DNA of 64,000 nucleotides from Flaveria trinervia (Eukaryota; Streptophyta; Magnoliopsida; Asterales; Asteraceae), in assembly GCA_025506515.1 (NCBI GenBank), contig CM046444.1:78012589-78076588 (forward strand). The letters are read 5' to 3'. The position numbers were made by a program, and so were the translations under genes. A model generated the notes under the pieces. It made no database searches. It was not told where the DNA came from and saw only the letters and a list, made by a program, of their open reading frames with translations. How positions within the stretch are numbered: the first letter of the stretch is position 1; each line of letters starts with the position of its first letter. Of the stretch, positions 20,384-31,448 are shown piece by piece.

Positions 20384-21330
20384 GTGTAAAGTGTTTCATC
20401 AACCACTTTACCTTTCTGATCTGTATCCAGTTGTGTGGTGCTGCACATGGGGGTAGAACAGGCTTATAGTTTTGTAAATCAAACTTTTGCAAAAGATCTT
20501 TTGTGTATTTGGACTGATGAATGAAAATTCCATCAGCCTTTTGTTTGATTTGCAACCCCAGAAAGAACTGTAATTCTCCCATGGCACTCATTTCAAACTT
20601 CTGTTGCATCAACTTTGTGAAGGCATCACACAACTTGGATCAGAGGATGCAAAAATGATATCATCTACATAAATTGAAAAGTAGATTATGCTGCCCAGCT
20701 TTCTTAATGAATAAAGTCTTATCTATGGAGCCTCTAGTGAAATTATTTTCCAGAAGAAAGTTTGATAATGTCTCATACCAGGCTCTAGGAGCTTGTTTTA
20801 ACCCATAAAGAGCCTTATCAAGCTTATACACCCAATAGGATGTTTATTGTCCTCAAAGCCTGGGGGTTGACATACATAAACCTCTTCTTTAATTTTTCCA
20901 TACAAAAATGCACTTTTGACATCCATTTGAAAAACTTTAAGGTTATGTATAAGCAGCATAAGCTAAAAACAACCGAATTGCTTCCAGTCTGGCTACAGGG
21001 GCAAAGGTTTCATCATAATCAATACCTTCTTCTTGTGCAAACCCCTGAACAACCAGTCTGGCCTTGTTCTTAACAATAAGCCCATTTTCATCAGTTTTGT
21101 TCCTAAACACCCATTAGTGCCTATTGCACACTTACCTGGAGGTAGAGGAACCAGTTCCCACACTTGCTGTTTCTTGAACTGAAGAAGCTCAAGCTGCATG
21201 GCATCAACCCATCCATTGTCCTTTAAAGCAATGTGATAATTCTTTGGCTCTTGCTGACTGATGAAGAGAGCATAGAAGCAGAAATTTGACAATTGACTTC
21301 TTGTTGATACCCAGCAGTGATATCACCAAT
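20384..21330 (-). pseudogene. E5 reverse transcriptase
   Basis: Pieces in order: ALKDNGWVDAMQLELLQFKK; the GTKWV region, where the frame breaks; LVVQGFAQEEG-type text around 21040; LEAIRLFLAYA-type text around 20960; the YGLKQAPRAWYETL region around 20780; the YVDD region around 20660-20680 (frame-broken); and FTKLMQQKFEMSAMGELQFF with LGLQIKQKADG. All copia RT blocks can be found, but in three frames. A reader should expect at least five frameshifts. Confidence 0.82.
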
Positions 21331-22450
21331 GATTTGAGACATAGGGTGATTCTTCAGATCTTTATACACAATGAGATCTGTGCAAGTGTTTGTAGCAGGC
21401 TCAGCAGTAACAGATGGTGATGGTGAATCATTTCCTTGAAACCAATCAGTGGATGGTAATTCAAAGGAAGTTGAATTCGAAGAGATCTCATCAGCATTTG
21501 TTGTGGATGGTGCTACTGGAGCTACAGGAACATCAGGTCTAGCTGAATCAGGCAGCTGATCACTAAACCTGAAGAGGTGAGTACTGCAATCATCATCATC
21601 ATCAGCAGTACCACCAGGTGGTGAACTGTTGACAGGAGCAACAGCAGGAGTTTGATGAGGAACATATTTCAGTATGTCCAAATCAAATAACTCCACAGGG
21701 CTTTGTGGAATCTTGTCCTTTGGAGATTCATTGAACTTAACATGTAGAGTTTCTTCAACCATCTTTGTTCTGCAGTTGAAGACTCTGTATGCTTACAAGT
21801 AGATGAATAACCAACAAAATACCCTGCATCCACCTTAGAATCAAAATTTTGGAGTTGATCCTTTGTGTTGAGAATAAAACAGGGACACCCAAATGCTTTG
21901 AAAAATGAAATCAGAGGAGCCAAATGATGGAGAACTTCATATGGAGTCTTCATCAACCTCTGATTTACTAAAACTCTATTTTGCACATAGCAAGCTGTGT
22001 GACAGCTTCAGCCCAAAAGGTCAGTGGCAAACCAGAGTCAGCCAGCATGGACCTTGCAGCTTCAATGAGGGTCCTGTTCTTTCTCTCCACTACTCCATTT
22101 TGTTCTGGAGTCTTGGAATGCTGAACTGCCTTTTGATTCCCTTTGAAAGATAAAAGTCATCAAGTGTATGATTTCTGAATTCAGTTCCATTGTCACTCCT
22201 AATACACTTGACTGGAAGGGAATACTGCTTCTCAATATACAACACAAAGTGAATAATCTTCTGAGCAGCCTCATCCTTTGAATGTAGAAAGAAAGTCCAT
22301 ACAAATCTGGAGTAATCATCCACAATACCAGACAATATTTCTTCTTTCCCATGCTCATTACTCTCACAGGACCAAATAGATCCATATGCAGTAATTGCAA
22401 GCAGGCAGTGGACTTAGGCACTTCAATAGGAGGGAATGAGACTTTGTGCT
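21331..22450 (-). pseudogene. E5 integrase core, C-terminal region and linker to RT
   Basis: The core begins LLHMDLFGPVRVMSMGKKKY and continues IVDDYSRFVWTFFLHSKDE, RSDNGTEFRNHTLDDFYLSK and the Glu region in RKNRTLIEA-type text. The D,D,E residues can be placed, but in two frames (22062-22421 and 22090-22335). FKAFGCPCFILNTKDQ follows (21669-21986). A long acidic, Ser/Pro-rich linker at 21331-21762 leads to the RT and includes DDDDDCSTHLFRFSDQLPDS. Confidence 0.85.
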
Positions 22451-22459
22451 GTTTTCCTT

Positions 22460-23040
22460 TTAAACAAGCAGTGCAGTTTCATCACAGTGGAACTCCTTTA
22501 TTGGTAAGCCTCTGACTAAACTATTGTGGGAAAGCTGATTCATGTTTTTGAGATTAACATGACCAAGCCTTCTGTGCCACAGTTTAGATTCTTGAGAAGA
22601 GGCTTTGGAAAATAGGCAAGGATTGCCTTTGAGATCTATCTTCTTAGAAAGATCTAAGGCATACACTCTTCCTGTCTTGTTGGCTTTCAGGAGAGTGTGA
22701 TCATCCAACACCTTGTCAATCGAGTGCAAAACTTTGGATGACAGAATCCTACAGTTTTGACTGGTGAAAAGAGCAACATGGCCTTTATCACACATTTGAC
22801 TGACACTCAAGAGATTGTACTTGAGATTTTCAACATGATTAACATCATCAAATTTGATTTCTCCATTGGAGACAAAGCCCTTACCAATGATGTAACCTCT
22901 AGCATCATTGCCAAAAGAAACAAATCCCTTCTTTCCTTGAGAGTAGTCATGAAGAAGAGAGCTATTCCCAGTCATGTGCATAGATCCCCCACTGTCTACA
23001 TACCAGATGCTACTTTGGCATGTTGAAGAACCCTGCAATA
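22460..23040 (-). pseudogene. E5 protease and GAG-pre-integrase domain
   Basis: A single open frame (22460-23140) carries WYVDSGGSMHMTGNSSLL with the catalytic DSG. The Gly after DSG and the Met before HMTG replace the usual Cys and Arg. A VSFGNDARGYIIGKGFV flap region, LKYNLLSVSQMCDKG, and pre-integrase LWHRRLGHVNLKNMNQL (zinc-binding His) follow. The Cys pair is cut by a frameshift at the end (HCDET, then loss of frame). A stop codon separates this from the upstream gag frame (SKTN-stop), as in several Sirevirus-type elements. Confidence 0.85.
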
Positions 23041-23048
23041 ATAAACAA

Positions 23049-24059
23049 TCAGTTAGTTTTAGAGACCCAAACCTTTTTGGTTTTGGGCCTGGTCTCATCA
23101 ATAGATGGTAAACTAACAGGTTTATCTGAAACAACAGCATGAGAGGAAGAAGATGGTTTAGAAGAGGAGTCCTTTGGCTTGGACCTCCTTTTCTGTGGTT
23201 TCAACATAGGAGCATCTAGTTGGTTAACTCTTCCCAACAGATGTTGAACCATCATAACCAGCTGTGTCTGATTTTGTGATAAAGCTTTCAGCTCATCAGA
23301 CACATTGCCAGTGGAGTTTGATAAGTTCCTATGTTGCCCCTTCTTCTTCTGAGCATTCTCAGCTGTCACCTTTTTAACCCCTTCCTTTTTGGATTTCTTT
23401 GAGGACTTAAGGGTTACAGGATTTGATGTTGCTGATACAAATGTGGTCTCAAACTCAGTTTTCATTTTTACCATTTTCTCTTTAATTTCTTCTTTTTGTT
23501 TGAGTTTGGAACCTCTTTTGTACCAACAATCATCTGTAAGATGATTGAACAAACCACATACTTCACATGGTTTCTTCTTCATCTTAGGTTGATCATCAAC
23601 TAAAGAGGGTGAAGCAACTGAAGACTTGTTCTTCAATGCTTTGGAAGCATTGTTTGCTTTCTTGACTACCTCTTTAGTAGTCTTCAAACTCTTTCTACTG
23701 TCAGTTTTCTTCTCTTCAGTACTGACAGCAGTTGAAGTTTGAACTTCAGGTGTTAGATCCTGCTCTCTAGTCCTTTCAGGACCTTCAGAATTAACTCCTG
23801 AGTTGATCAACTCATTAATCATGTGAATGTTAGCATTTGAACCATCAACATCAGCTGATAAGTTCAAAGAGGGCTTGATGCTGACTGCTACTTCTGATTG
23901 TGCTGTATCAGAAGGTAGATCACATGATGTGATGGATTGGTTATCACTCTCACCATCAGATTCTACCTCTGCTCTTGGGGTAAAATCTGTAGGTGGAGCA
24001 GTGTGATTGTAACCAATTCCAAACTTCACATTTGAAGCAGATTGCTTACTAAGAAGCAT
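23049..24059 (-). pseudogene. E5 gag C-terminal part with second zinc knuckle
   Basis: A 336-codon open frame. It begins in a Ser/Thr-rich acidic region and then has a Lys-rich helical part and a knuckle CEVCGLFNHLTDDCW (C-X2-C-X4-H-X4-C). A second Lys-rich segment and VNQLDAPMLKPQKRRSKPKD follow, with the end at KTKKVWVSKTN and a stop next to the protease frame. Two knuckles separated by a long charged region is the arrangement also seen in E2 and E8. Its N-terminal neighbour (24060-24410) is a frame-broken coiled-coil-like stretch, so this is the C-terminal piece of a once longer gag. Confidence 0.75.
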
Positions 24060-25060
24060 TTCAAAACCTTTGCATGATTGTACCCATCTATCACACTCGA
24101 CCTGGGTAACTGCAAGGGTTTCTTTGAGATCTTTGTACTTCTCTAGAGTACTTCTTCTCTAGCCTTATCATCAATTATTTGGCAATTCAGTTTATAAATC
24201 TCATCATTTTTATCTTTAAGCACAGACTCAAACTCAGCTTTGTTTTTGGAAATTATTTGTTCTAGCTCAATGTTCTTGTTAATTAGATCTACATTTGCTT
24301 CTCTAATGGAAGAAAATGCTACTATGCATGGTTCAGAACATAATTTGGCTTTTGCCTCAGAGGATACCTGTGATACCTAAGGTGTAGAGGCATTAGAAAA
24401 TGAAGTATCAGCAGACTCCAAAGCCATAAGAGCAGATTCCCAAAAGGACCGTCACCACCATGTTGACCAGCACCTGAAAACAGTTGTCATGACCAGACAT
24501 GTCATCTGGTAAACTGCTCCAGTCAACAACTCCTGGGGTGAAGAAGCTGTGTTGTTGAGGTTGAGTTTGTTGATGAGATTGGGATGGCTGAGGTTCTGGT
24601 AGTGCATGAGGTTGTGGTGCCATAGGAACTTGAACTTGATTTGACTGTGGCATGTAATAGCAAGGGTACGGATATGGCATTTGACCCTGAGGAACAAAAT
24701 ATGCCGGAGATTGTTGTTGAGGATGATGACTAGAAGTGACAGGATGTTGCCCTCTGTGTTGTTGACTATTGCCAGGAAAAGTCACAAAGGGTGCAGTGGA
24801 GTTAGATCCAGTTGATCTACACTCTCTTGCAAAGTGTCCAAGCCTTGGCATTTGTGACACCTCAACTTGCTCTTGTCAAAACCAACTTTGGTTTTGCCAG
24901 AGAGTCCTGGGAATTTTCTTCCAGTTCTTTTATAGAACTTCTGAGATATGATATTTATCAGGGCCATTTGGCTCAAAATATCCATCTCCTCTAAGTCATC
25001 ATCAGCAATCCCCTTGAGATCATCCATAATGAAGCATAGATTGTCATTATTACACCCAGT
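24060..25060 (-). pseudogene. E5 gag middle, coiled coil, Gln/Pro-rich part and first knuckle
   Basis: From right to left: IADDDLEEMDILSQMALINI, FYKRTGRKFPGLSGKTKVGF, then the CCHC knuckle. A frameshift splits the knuckle: CHKCQ lies in one frame and GHFAREC in the next. A Gln/Pro-rich low-complexity stretch follows (24500-24750; QQSPAYFVPQGQMPYPYPCY). The part at 24060-24400 is Lys/Glu/Leu-rich and probably a coiled coil, with stops. Confidence 0.7.
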
Positions 25061-25063
25061 AAA

Positions 25064-25889
25064 CTAACCATCAACACTCACAAATGCAGAATCAGAAGTG
25101 CTTGAAGAGAAATTAATATGCTCATCATACTGGCATTCAGATGAAGCATATTCTGACTCATGACCCACCAAGGCAGTGTTGCCTGGTACAAAGTCTTCAG
25201 TGAGCTTTCCAGATGAAGACAACTTTCTCTTCTGTTCTATCTCTCTCTCAAACGTGAGCAGTTTCCCATGGAGTTGAGTGAGAGATAGTTTGTCCAAACT
25301 TGCACTGGAGCGTAGGACAATAGTATATGTGTCCCATCTCTCAGGCAGTGATCTGAGAAATCTGTTATTCATCTGAATATTTGTGTACTCAAGCTTGACC
25401 ATTTTTAGTTCAGAGATCAAACAAGAGAACCGCTCATATTGTTGAGTCAGTGTCTCACCCTTTCTATGAGAGAATGTCTCATATTGTTGGGCAAGAATTT
25501 CTCTATTATTTGCCAAGACCTCATCTGTTCTCCAAATTGTTCTTTCAAGGCATTCCAGAGGTCATGGTAGTTTCATGATGCATTAGCCCAGAATAGATTT
25601 CATTTGGCAGTGCCATGGCCAAAATTCCATGGGCTTTTGCATCAATTTCAAGCAACTTCTTATCCTCATCTGAGTATTGCTCCCTCCTCTTCGGAACCAT
25701 TTGATTGGTTTCCGGGTTATTCACCATAGGCTTGTGTGGACCATGTACCACTGATGTCCAACAACCTGCGCTGTTAACAGACAGGTGATGGAGCATACGT
25801 CTTTGCCATATGTTATACTCATTCCTAACCAGCATTGGTGGCTTGGTTGAGGAACCAGTATTGTGAGGATCATTGGAGGGAGTGGTCAT
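25064..25889 (-). pseudogene. E5 gag N-terminal UBN2 domain
   Basis: The gag start at 25889 (MTTPSNDPHNTGSSTKPP) begins a domain with YNIWQRRMLHHLS, DAKAHGILAMALPNEIY and, after one frameshift near 25530, QQYETFSHRKGETLTQQY, RFLRSLPERWDTYTIVLR and LTQLHGKLLTFE. The same start is found in E7 (42259). One frameshift and a stop after FVSVDG are the main damage. Confidence 0.88.
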
Positions 25890-26108
25890 TTTCAGTTCAA
25901 AAACAATTTAATTCAAGCTTTTAAAAGTTTTAAACAGACCATAACAAACTCAATGAAAACCAAGAGAAGATCTCAGGATGAATGACCAGAAATACAGAAA
26001 ATTCAATCTCTATAACCGTTTCTTGCAAAAACAAAAGCTAATTCAATCAAACTAGATCTTGAATAGCAGTTTCAATGATCAATTATTAGATCGATCAATG
26101 ATTAACCT
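25890..26108 (-). other. E5 leader
   Basis: About 220 bp between the primer site and the gag ATG. It is AT-rich and non-coding. Confidence 0.8.
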
Positions 26109-26120
26109 GCTCTGATACCA
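26109..26120 (-). other. E5 primer-binding site
   Basis: GCTCTGATACCA on the plus strand is the complement of TGGTATCAGAGC, the initiator tRNA-Met primer site. It lies two bases from the 5' LTR. Confidence 0.93.
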
Positions 26121-26122
26121 TT

Positions 26123-27053
26123 TGACAGGATCAGCGATCACAAGTTTGATGTATTAGAGTTCAAAGCAGCGGAATACGAACAAGAATTAGACAAATTGTA
26201 GCAAGCAATCGATACTTGTATGCATTAAGAGCACATACGGTTATAGGGAGAGAATATATATTTCTGATTTCGAGGAATGTTTATAGATGTAGAATATTTC
26301 TAATCAAATCATTCATTCATTCCATTCATTCATTCACCTATTACAATAGGTTGTCACTCCTTATATAGAGTGCAACAATCACTGCTGTTATCACGGAAAG
26401 TGACAACTGGCAGATCTAATACAAAAATAACTAACTCTTAACAAACTACTGAAATGTTCACAACTACTAAGAACATATCAGAGTGTTAAGTACAAAATAT
26501 AAAACTACTGAAACTACAACGACTGAAGAACAAGCTCTTCAGTCGTTTTACAAAACTACTGAAACATAAAACTACTGAAACTAGAAATATAAAACTACTG
26601 ATATCACAACTACTGAAGAGTACTCTTCAGCAGTTGTGACAAACTACTGAGGCTTCAGTACTTGATCTTCAGACTTTGACCTTCAGATGTTTCATCAGCT
26701 GATGACTTTAGTAGATATCATCAGCTGATGTCTTCAGTCTTTGTCTTCAGACTTTGTACATCAGTTGTTGATCTTCAGCACTTGTAAACTCTTCAGCTGT
26801 TGTACTTCAGTACTTTGGTCTTTCAGCTTCAGCACTTGTGTTCTTCAGCTGTTGTACTTCAGCACTTTAGTTCTTCAGCTGTTGAAGTCTTCAGCACTTG
26901 ATCTTCAGCTGTTGAAGTCTTCAGCACTTGATCTTCAGCTGTTGAAGTCTTCAGCACTTGTCAAACTGCTGATGAGTCTTTCAGCAGTTGTTGTGATACC
27001 ATGTTGGACTTAGAGGTTTTCTGATCTTGGCTCATTGGTTCTTTTGGTCCACA
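26123..27053 (-). repeat. E5 5' LTR
   Basis: 931 bp, nearly identical to the left LTR. It ends GGTCCACA, where the left copy has GGTCCAACA. It has the same palindromes and 30-bp repeats. It supplies the promoter for E5. Confidence 0.95.
26360..26368 (-). promoter_or_regulatory. TATA box of E5 5' LTR
   Basis: CTATATAAG on the minus strand. It lies between the palindrome-rich U3 and the short rest of the LTR. The left LTR has it at 15614-15622. Confidence 0.6.
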
Positions 27054-27058
27054 ATACC

Positions 27059-27900
27059 TATCTTTGGCATTGTCATCTTGCCATATAACAAGAAACGTTT
27101 ACAAACACTTCAAAAGAATGGTCTTTTAAAAACAATGAATGTGATTCATTTGATGTTTGTGAATCTTGTTTACAAGGAAAGATGACTAAGGCACCCTTTA
27201 GTGGAACTAACGAAGGGCAAAAGATTTATTAGGAGTCATACATTCGTATGTATGTGGTCCTTTTAGCCAATGACTAGGAGGTGAAAGATACTTCATTACC
27301 TTTACCGACGATTATAGTCGCTATGGGTATGTGTACTTATTAAGGCACAAAGATGAAGCTTTTGAAATGTTCCAAATCTTCAAGAATGAAGTAGAAAATC
27401 AACTCAACAAGTCAATTAAAGTTCTCCGTACCGATAGAGGAGGTGAATACCTAAGTGATGCCTTTCAAGATCATCTTAGGAGTTGTGGGATTGTCTCACA
27501 ACTCACTCCACCTGGAACACCATAACATAGGTGTTCTGAGAGGAGGAATCGAACCTTTTGGATATGGTCCGATCTATGATGGATAGAAGCTCATTACCTC
27601 TATCATTTTGGGGTTTCGCTCTGCTCTCCACGGCCCGCAATTTAAATATGGCCCCAACCAAAAAGGTGGAAAGGACACGTTTTGAGATATGGCATGGAAG
27701 GGTTCCATCCCTATCATACTTAAGGGTCTAGGGTTGTGAGGCTTATGTTAAGACTCCCACCCCAAACAAGTTAGAAGTCCGATCCACCAAGTGTATCTTT
27801 TTTGGATATCCTAGAGATTCTATGGGATATTATTTTATGATCCGCTGGAACAAAAGGTGTTTGTTGCCAGAAAGGGTGAGTTCTTAGAAGCAAGTTCCTT
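27059..27900 (+). pseudogene. E4 pre-integrase and integrase
   Basis: It resumes directly after E5: YLWHCHLA, then CESCLQGKMTKAPF (HHCC ligands). The core has FTDDYSRYGYVYLLRHKDEA, RTDRGGEYLSDAFQDH and the SERRNRT segment holding the third acidic residue. The first core Asp and parts of the C-terminal region are in other frames. The best open piece is 27331-27525. The pre-integrase has a stop just after HCHLA. Confidence 0.85.
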
Positions 27901-28990
27901 ATGGAAGGAGCTGGCAGTAGAACAGTGGACCTTGAAGAGGATCAAGAACCACAACCCAATGCACGTTTGGTTGAAACTAGCACTCAACATGAGGATGTTG
28001 AGGATGATCAAGGGGTTGATCAATACACACAAGACGTTCGCAGAAGTGGTAGAATTAGTAATCCACCTGAAAGATACGGATTTTTCGTGGATGGATGCTA
28101 TGTGGTAGATTCAGATGAACTAACCACATACCATGATGCAGTGTCCAATTCGGATTGTGACAAATGGCTTGAAGCCATGAACGTTGAGATGCAATCCTTG
28201 TATGACAATCAAGTTTGGGAACTTGTTGTACCACCCCTTAATTCCAAGGTAGTTGGAAGTAAGTGGGTTTTCAAGAAGAAAACCGATATGCATGGAAACT
28301 TGGATACTTATAAAGCTAGACTTGTAGCAAAGGGCTTCACTCAAACTCAAGGGGTTGATTATGATGAAACCTTCTCACCTGTTGCGATGCTAAAGTCTAT
28401 AAGGATATTTTTTTGCCATAGCTGCTCATTATGATTATGAGATTTGGCAAATGGATGTCAAAACCACTTTCCTAAATGGATATCTTGAGGAAGATGTCTA
28501 TATGGTTCAGCCTGAAGGTTTTATCGATCCAATACATCCTAATAAAGTATGCAAGTTAAAGAAATCAATCTATGGATTGAAACAAGCATCGAGAAGCTGG
28601 AATCACCGTTTGATGAGAAGTAAAGAAATTTGGCTTCATAAAAAATGCTGATGAGGCTTGTGTGTATAAGAAGGCTAGTGGGAGCACAATAACTTTCCCT
28701 AGTATTGTATGTTGATGACATACTACTATTTGGAAATGACATTCCAACCCTGGAAGGTGTAAGAACCTGGCTTGGAAGTTGTTTTTCCATTAAGGATCTT
28801 AGTGAAGCCGCCTACATTCTGGGAATAAAGATCTATAGGGATAGATCAAGGCGGTTGATTGGTTTGAATCAAAGTGCATACATTGATAAGATCTTGAAAA
28901 GGTTCAAGATGGAAAACTCTAAGAAAGGTACCGTACCTTCAAAGAGGAACGATATTGAGTACGACTCAATGTCCAAGCTCAAAGGATGAG
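27901..28990 (+). pseudogene. E4 reverse transcriptase
   Basis: The open frame 27901-28434 contains VRRSGRISNPPERYGF, KWLEAMNVEMQSLYDNQVWE, GSKWVFKKKTDMHGN, ARLVAKGFTQTQGVDYDETF and SPVAMLKSIRI. After a frameshift come QMDVKTTFLNGYLEEDVYM and YGLKQASRSWN, and then another frameshift. YVDDILLFGNDIPTLE at 28705 onward contains the catalytic Asp pair. FSIKDLSEAAYILGIKIYRD closes the domain. All catalytic blocks are present, split over four frames. Confidence 0.9.
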
Positions 28991-29698
28991 CAAGATAAAA
29001 TGAAGGCAATCCCATATGCATCTACTATTGGATCCATCATGTATGCAATGATATGCACTCGACCGGACGTGTCATGCGTCTTGAGCATGACAAGCCATTA
29101 CCAGCAAAATCCTGGAAACAGTCATTGGATGGCTGTTAAGAACATACTTAAGTACCTAAGGAGGACAAGAGATATGTTCCTGATCTATGGATCTGGTGAC
29201 GAGGAGCTCGTTGTAAAAGGTTACACGGATGCGAGTTTCCAAACCGATCTTGACGATTCACGGTCACAATCGGGATACATTTTCATTCTGAATGGAGGAG
29301 CTGTCTCTTGGAAGAGCTCCAAGCAGGATGTGGTGGCTCTATCAACTACAGAATCAGAATACGTCGCCGCCTCATTGGCAGCTCAAGAAGCTGCATGGTT
29401 GAAGAAATTCATTGCCGATCTAGGGGTTGTCCCTTCCATTCAGGAACCCCTAGAGATCTTTTGTGACAACGAGGGTGCGATCGCTCAAATCAAGGAACCT
29501 CGTGCTCATCAAAAGACTAGGCACATTGAGCGGAGATTCAACTACATACGAGATGAAGTTGAAAAGGGAAAGATATGTATTCGCAAAGTTCACACGGATC
29601 AAAACATTGCAGATCCTCTCACGAAGCTCCTTGAAAAGGCAAAGCATGAAGGTCATACTTGTGCCATGGGACTTCGATATTCTAGTGATTGGATTTGA
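28955..29698 (+). CDS. E4 RNase H domain, intact reading frame
   Basis: This is the best preserved coding segment in the window (247 codons; the natural upstream part is the RT). It runs from RT thumb text (YASTIGSIMYAMICTRPDVS, HWMAVKNILKYLRRTRD) into RNase H. Acidic residues sit in the GYTDASFQTD, STTESEYVAA and FCDNEGAIA motifs. RHIERRFNYIRDEV and NIADPLTKLLEKAKHE follow, and it ends naturally at 29698. The ATG at 28955 is internal to the polyprotein and not a true start. It is not expected to be made alone, because RT upstream is frameshifted. Confidence 0.85.
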   Translation: MSTTQCPSSKDEQDKMKAIPYASTIGSIMYAMICTRPDVSCVLSMTSHYQQNPGNSHWMAVKNILKYLRRTRDMFLIYGSGDEELVVKGYTDASFQTDLDDSRSQSGYIFILNGGAVSWKSSKQDVVALSTTESEYVAASLAAQEAAWLKKFIADLGVVPSIQEPLEIFCDNEGAIAQIKEPRAHQKTRHIERRFNYIRDEVEKGKICIRKVHTDQNIADPLTKLLEKAKHEGHTCAMGLRYSSDWI

Positions 29699-30458
29699 TC
29701 TATAAATTTGTATTTGGATATGTGGAACTCTATATTATTTGAATAAAATTATTTGGTTATAGTGTTTCAATTAATGTTCCTATTTAGCATGTTTTATCCA
29801 TGAGTAAAATGTTTACTCTAAAATGTCCGTAGTTGCTCATACTTGTGGGAACAAGTGTGAGAGTAAGATTATTATGAACTTGGATTGGTTGATATTCATA
29901 AGGATGAATATAGAGCAATGGGTTGCTACCAAAGTTCGTAGATATTTGTGGGACACAAATATTGGACTAACCCGCATCTCAAATTTTACTACATGGAATC
30001 TTAATGATTGATCATAAGTAAATTTGAGTAAAGGCGAATATCATTTGGTATCCTCTGACCTGAGATACATATTGAGTTTTGATATTCACTAAGTATTATA
30101 CCTTGAGCTAATTCTTCACTGTCCTGAAATAGTGGACAGTACATAAGGGTATGTTTAGATATAACACGAGGTGTTTGTGAGAAACGTATGTAGTCAAGAT
30201 GGAATTTGTTCCTCTTATTCGTTGAGAGTTAGATGTCTAAGCCTGACAAGTTAAATCAACAAGAAATGATCATTCTGTGTTCTTGGATTTAACATGACAT
30301 CTGTGACAAAAGGATAGATGATTGATTCACCTAAATCATTTCAAGTAGGATACTTGAATGGAATGATGTTATGAATGGCTATAAGTCATGCGTATTAAGG
30401 GTAGTGAACCGTTGTTAGGCGGTATTTACTGCTTGCATCAATCCTCTACGAATCTTGT
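29699..30458 (+). other. E4 3' non-coding region
   Basis: About 760 bp between RNase H and the polypurine tract. No ORF3 is present. The 62-codon frame at 29823 has no recognisable similarity. Confidence 0.8.
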
Positions 30459-30471
30459 GCAAGTGGGAGAT
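30459..30471 (+). other. E4 polypurine tract
   Basis: GCAAGTGGGAGAT lies directly before the 3' LTR. It is weaker than the AGGGGGAG tract of the Sirevirus-like elements. Confidence 0.8.
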
Positions 30472-31448
30472 TGTAGGATTCTATATGCCCAAGACACGTA
30501 GAACATTGATGCGGTTAGTACGTTATGATCCAAGTCGGGTTATACCCAATAACAAGCTTAGCAAACACCAATTAATATTTAATTAATGATATGACCATGC
30601 AATTAAATATTTACACCAATTTAGAAAATGGGTTTTCTAATAAGTTGCATATGAGAGGGAACAACTTATTAGGATATTTTGTTCAATAATTATTTGAAAT
30701 GTCATTTAAATTAGTTAGATGACATCAAATAATAATGAGAATTTTAACTTATAAGTTAAATGGTTAATTGTGTAAGTTATATAACTTGTACATGCAATTA
30801 AATGGTTAATTGCATGTCTAGTTAAAAGATCATTTATGTATGATTGTGTGATAAAATTTAAAGGGGGGAAACCCTTTTTAACTTAAAATTTCGGCCACCC
30901 CCCTTAACATATCATGGGTTCTTTTATTTTGAAAGACTACACACATCATAAATGTTTTTGGGGTCTTCATTTTTCTCAACACACTCAACACATGCAAACC
31001 AGCCAAAAAAAAAACTCTCTTCTCTCCCAACAAACTCGGTTCTAGCAGCTTTCCTTTGTGGGTTTTGAAGGGTTTTTGGTGGTGTTTCTTCCTAACAAGA
31101 AGGTGCTTTTCAAGGGCTTGGGGTATAGACACTTGAGGGCTTCTTCTCTTGAAGTCTTGGTCGTTTTTGGTGCATCTAACACCTCCATTCTTGGTCGACA
31201 TTTCTGCTGCAGAAAGGTAGTTAATCACAGCTTTATATAGCTGTGATTTTATGTGCATTTCATTATGTTCATAGCTTGTTCATTCACATAAATGATCCTT
31301 TTTGATTTGGTTTTGTTTTCCATCTTAAAACATAACTAAGAACATGAAATTTTCAGCTTTAAAATAGGTTTTAAAAGCTACATATCCGCTGCGTTTTCTG
31401 AAAGTTTAAATGGTTAAACATGGATTTTGTGTTCTAGCAAACCCGTCA
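30472..31448 (+). repeat. E4 3' LTR
   Basis: 977 bp, matches 11599-12582 end to end and ends AACCCGTCA before the ATAAG duplication. Open frames at 30878-31258 lie in the LTR and are not genes. Confidence 0.93.

Larger units (their letters stand above)
15377..27053 (-). mobile_element. E5: Sirevirus-like Ty1/copia element with ORF3
   Basis: This is a complete minus-strand element of 11.7 kb with 931- and 933-bp LTRs. It is flanked by ATACC (15372-15376 and 27054-27058). From right to left it carries LTR, primer site, gag, protease, integrase, RT, RNase H, a repeat-rich spacer, ORF3, polypurine tract and LTR. Only about eight to ten LTR differences are visible by eye, so it is the youngest full element here. 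All long reading frames still carry frameshifts or stops. Confidence 0.95.
11599..31448 (+). mobile_element. E4: Ty1/copia element (no ORF3), split by E5
   Basis: E4 has two matching LTRs (984 and 977 bp) and the target-site duplication ATAAG at 11594-11598 and 31449-31453. Internally it has a primer site, a long leader, gag, protease, integrase, RT and RNase H, followed by about 760 bp of 3' non-coding DNA. E5 interrupts it between protease and pre-integrase. Protease text (LDTGCGTHIC) and gag differ clearly from the Sirevirus-like elements here, and there is no ORF3, so it belongs to another copia lineage. Confidence 0.93.

Noticed and set aside
26109..26120. tRNA-Met fragment or gene
   Set aside because: Only the 12 bases complementary to the tRNA 3' end are present; it is the primer-binding site, as at 33406 and 42032.
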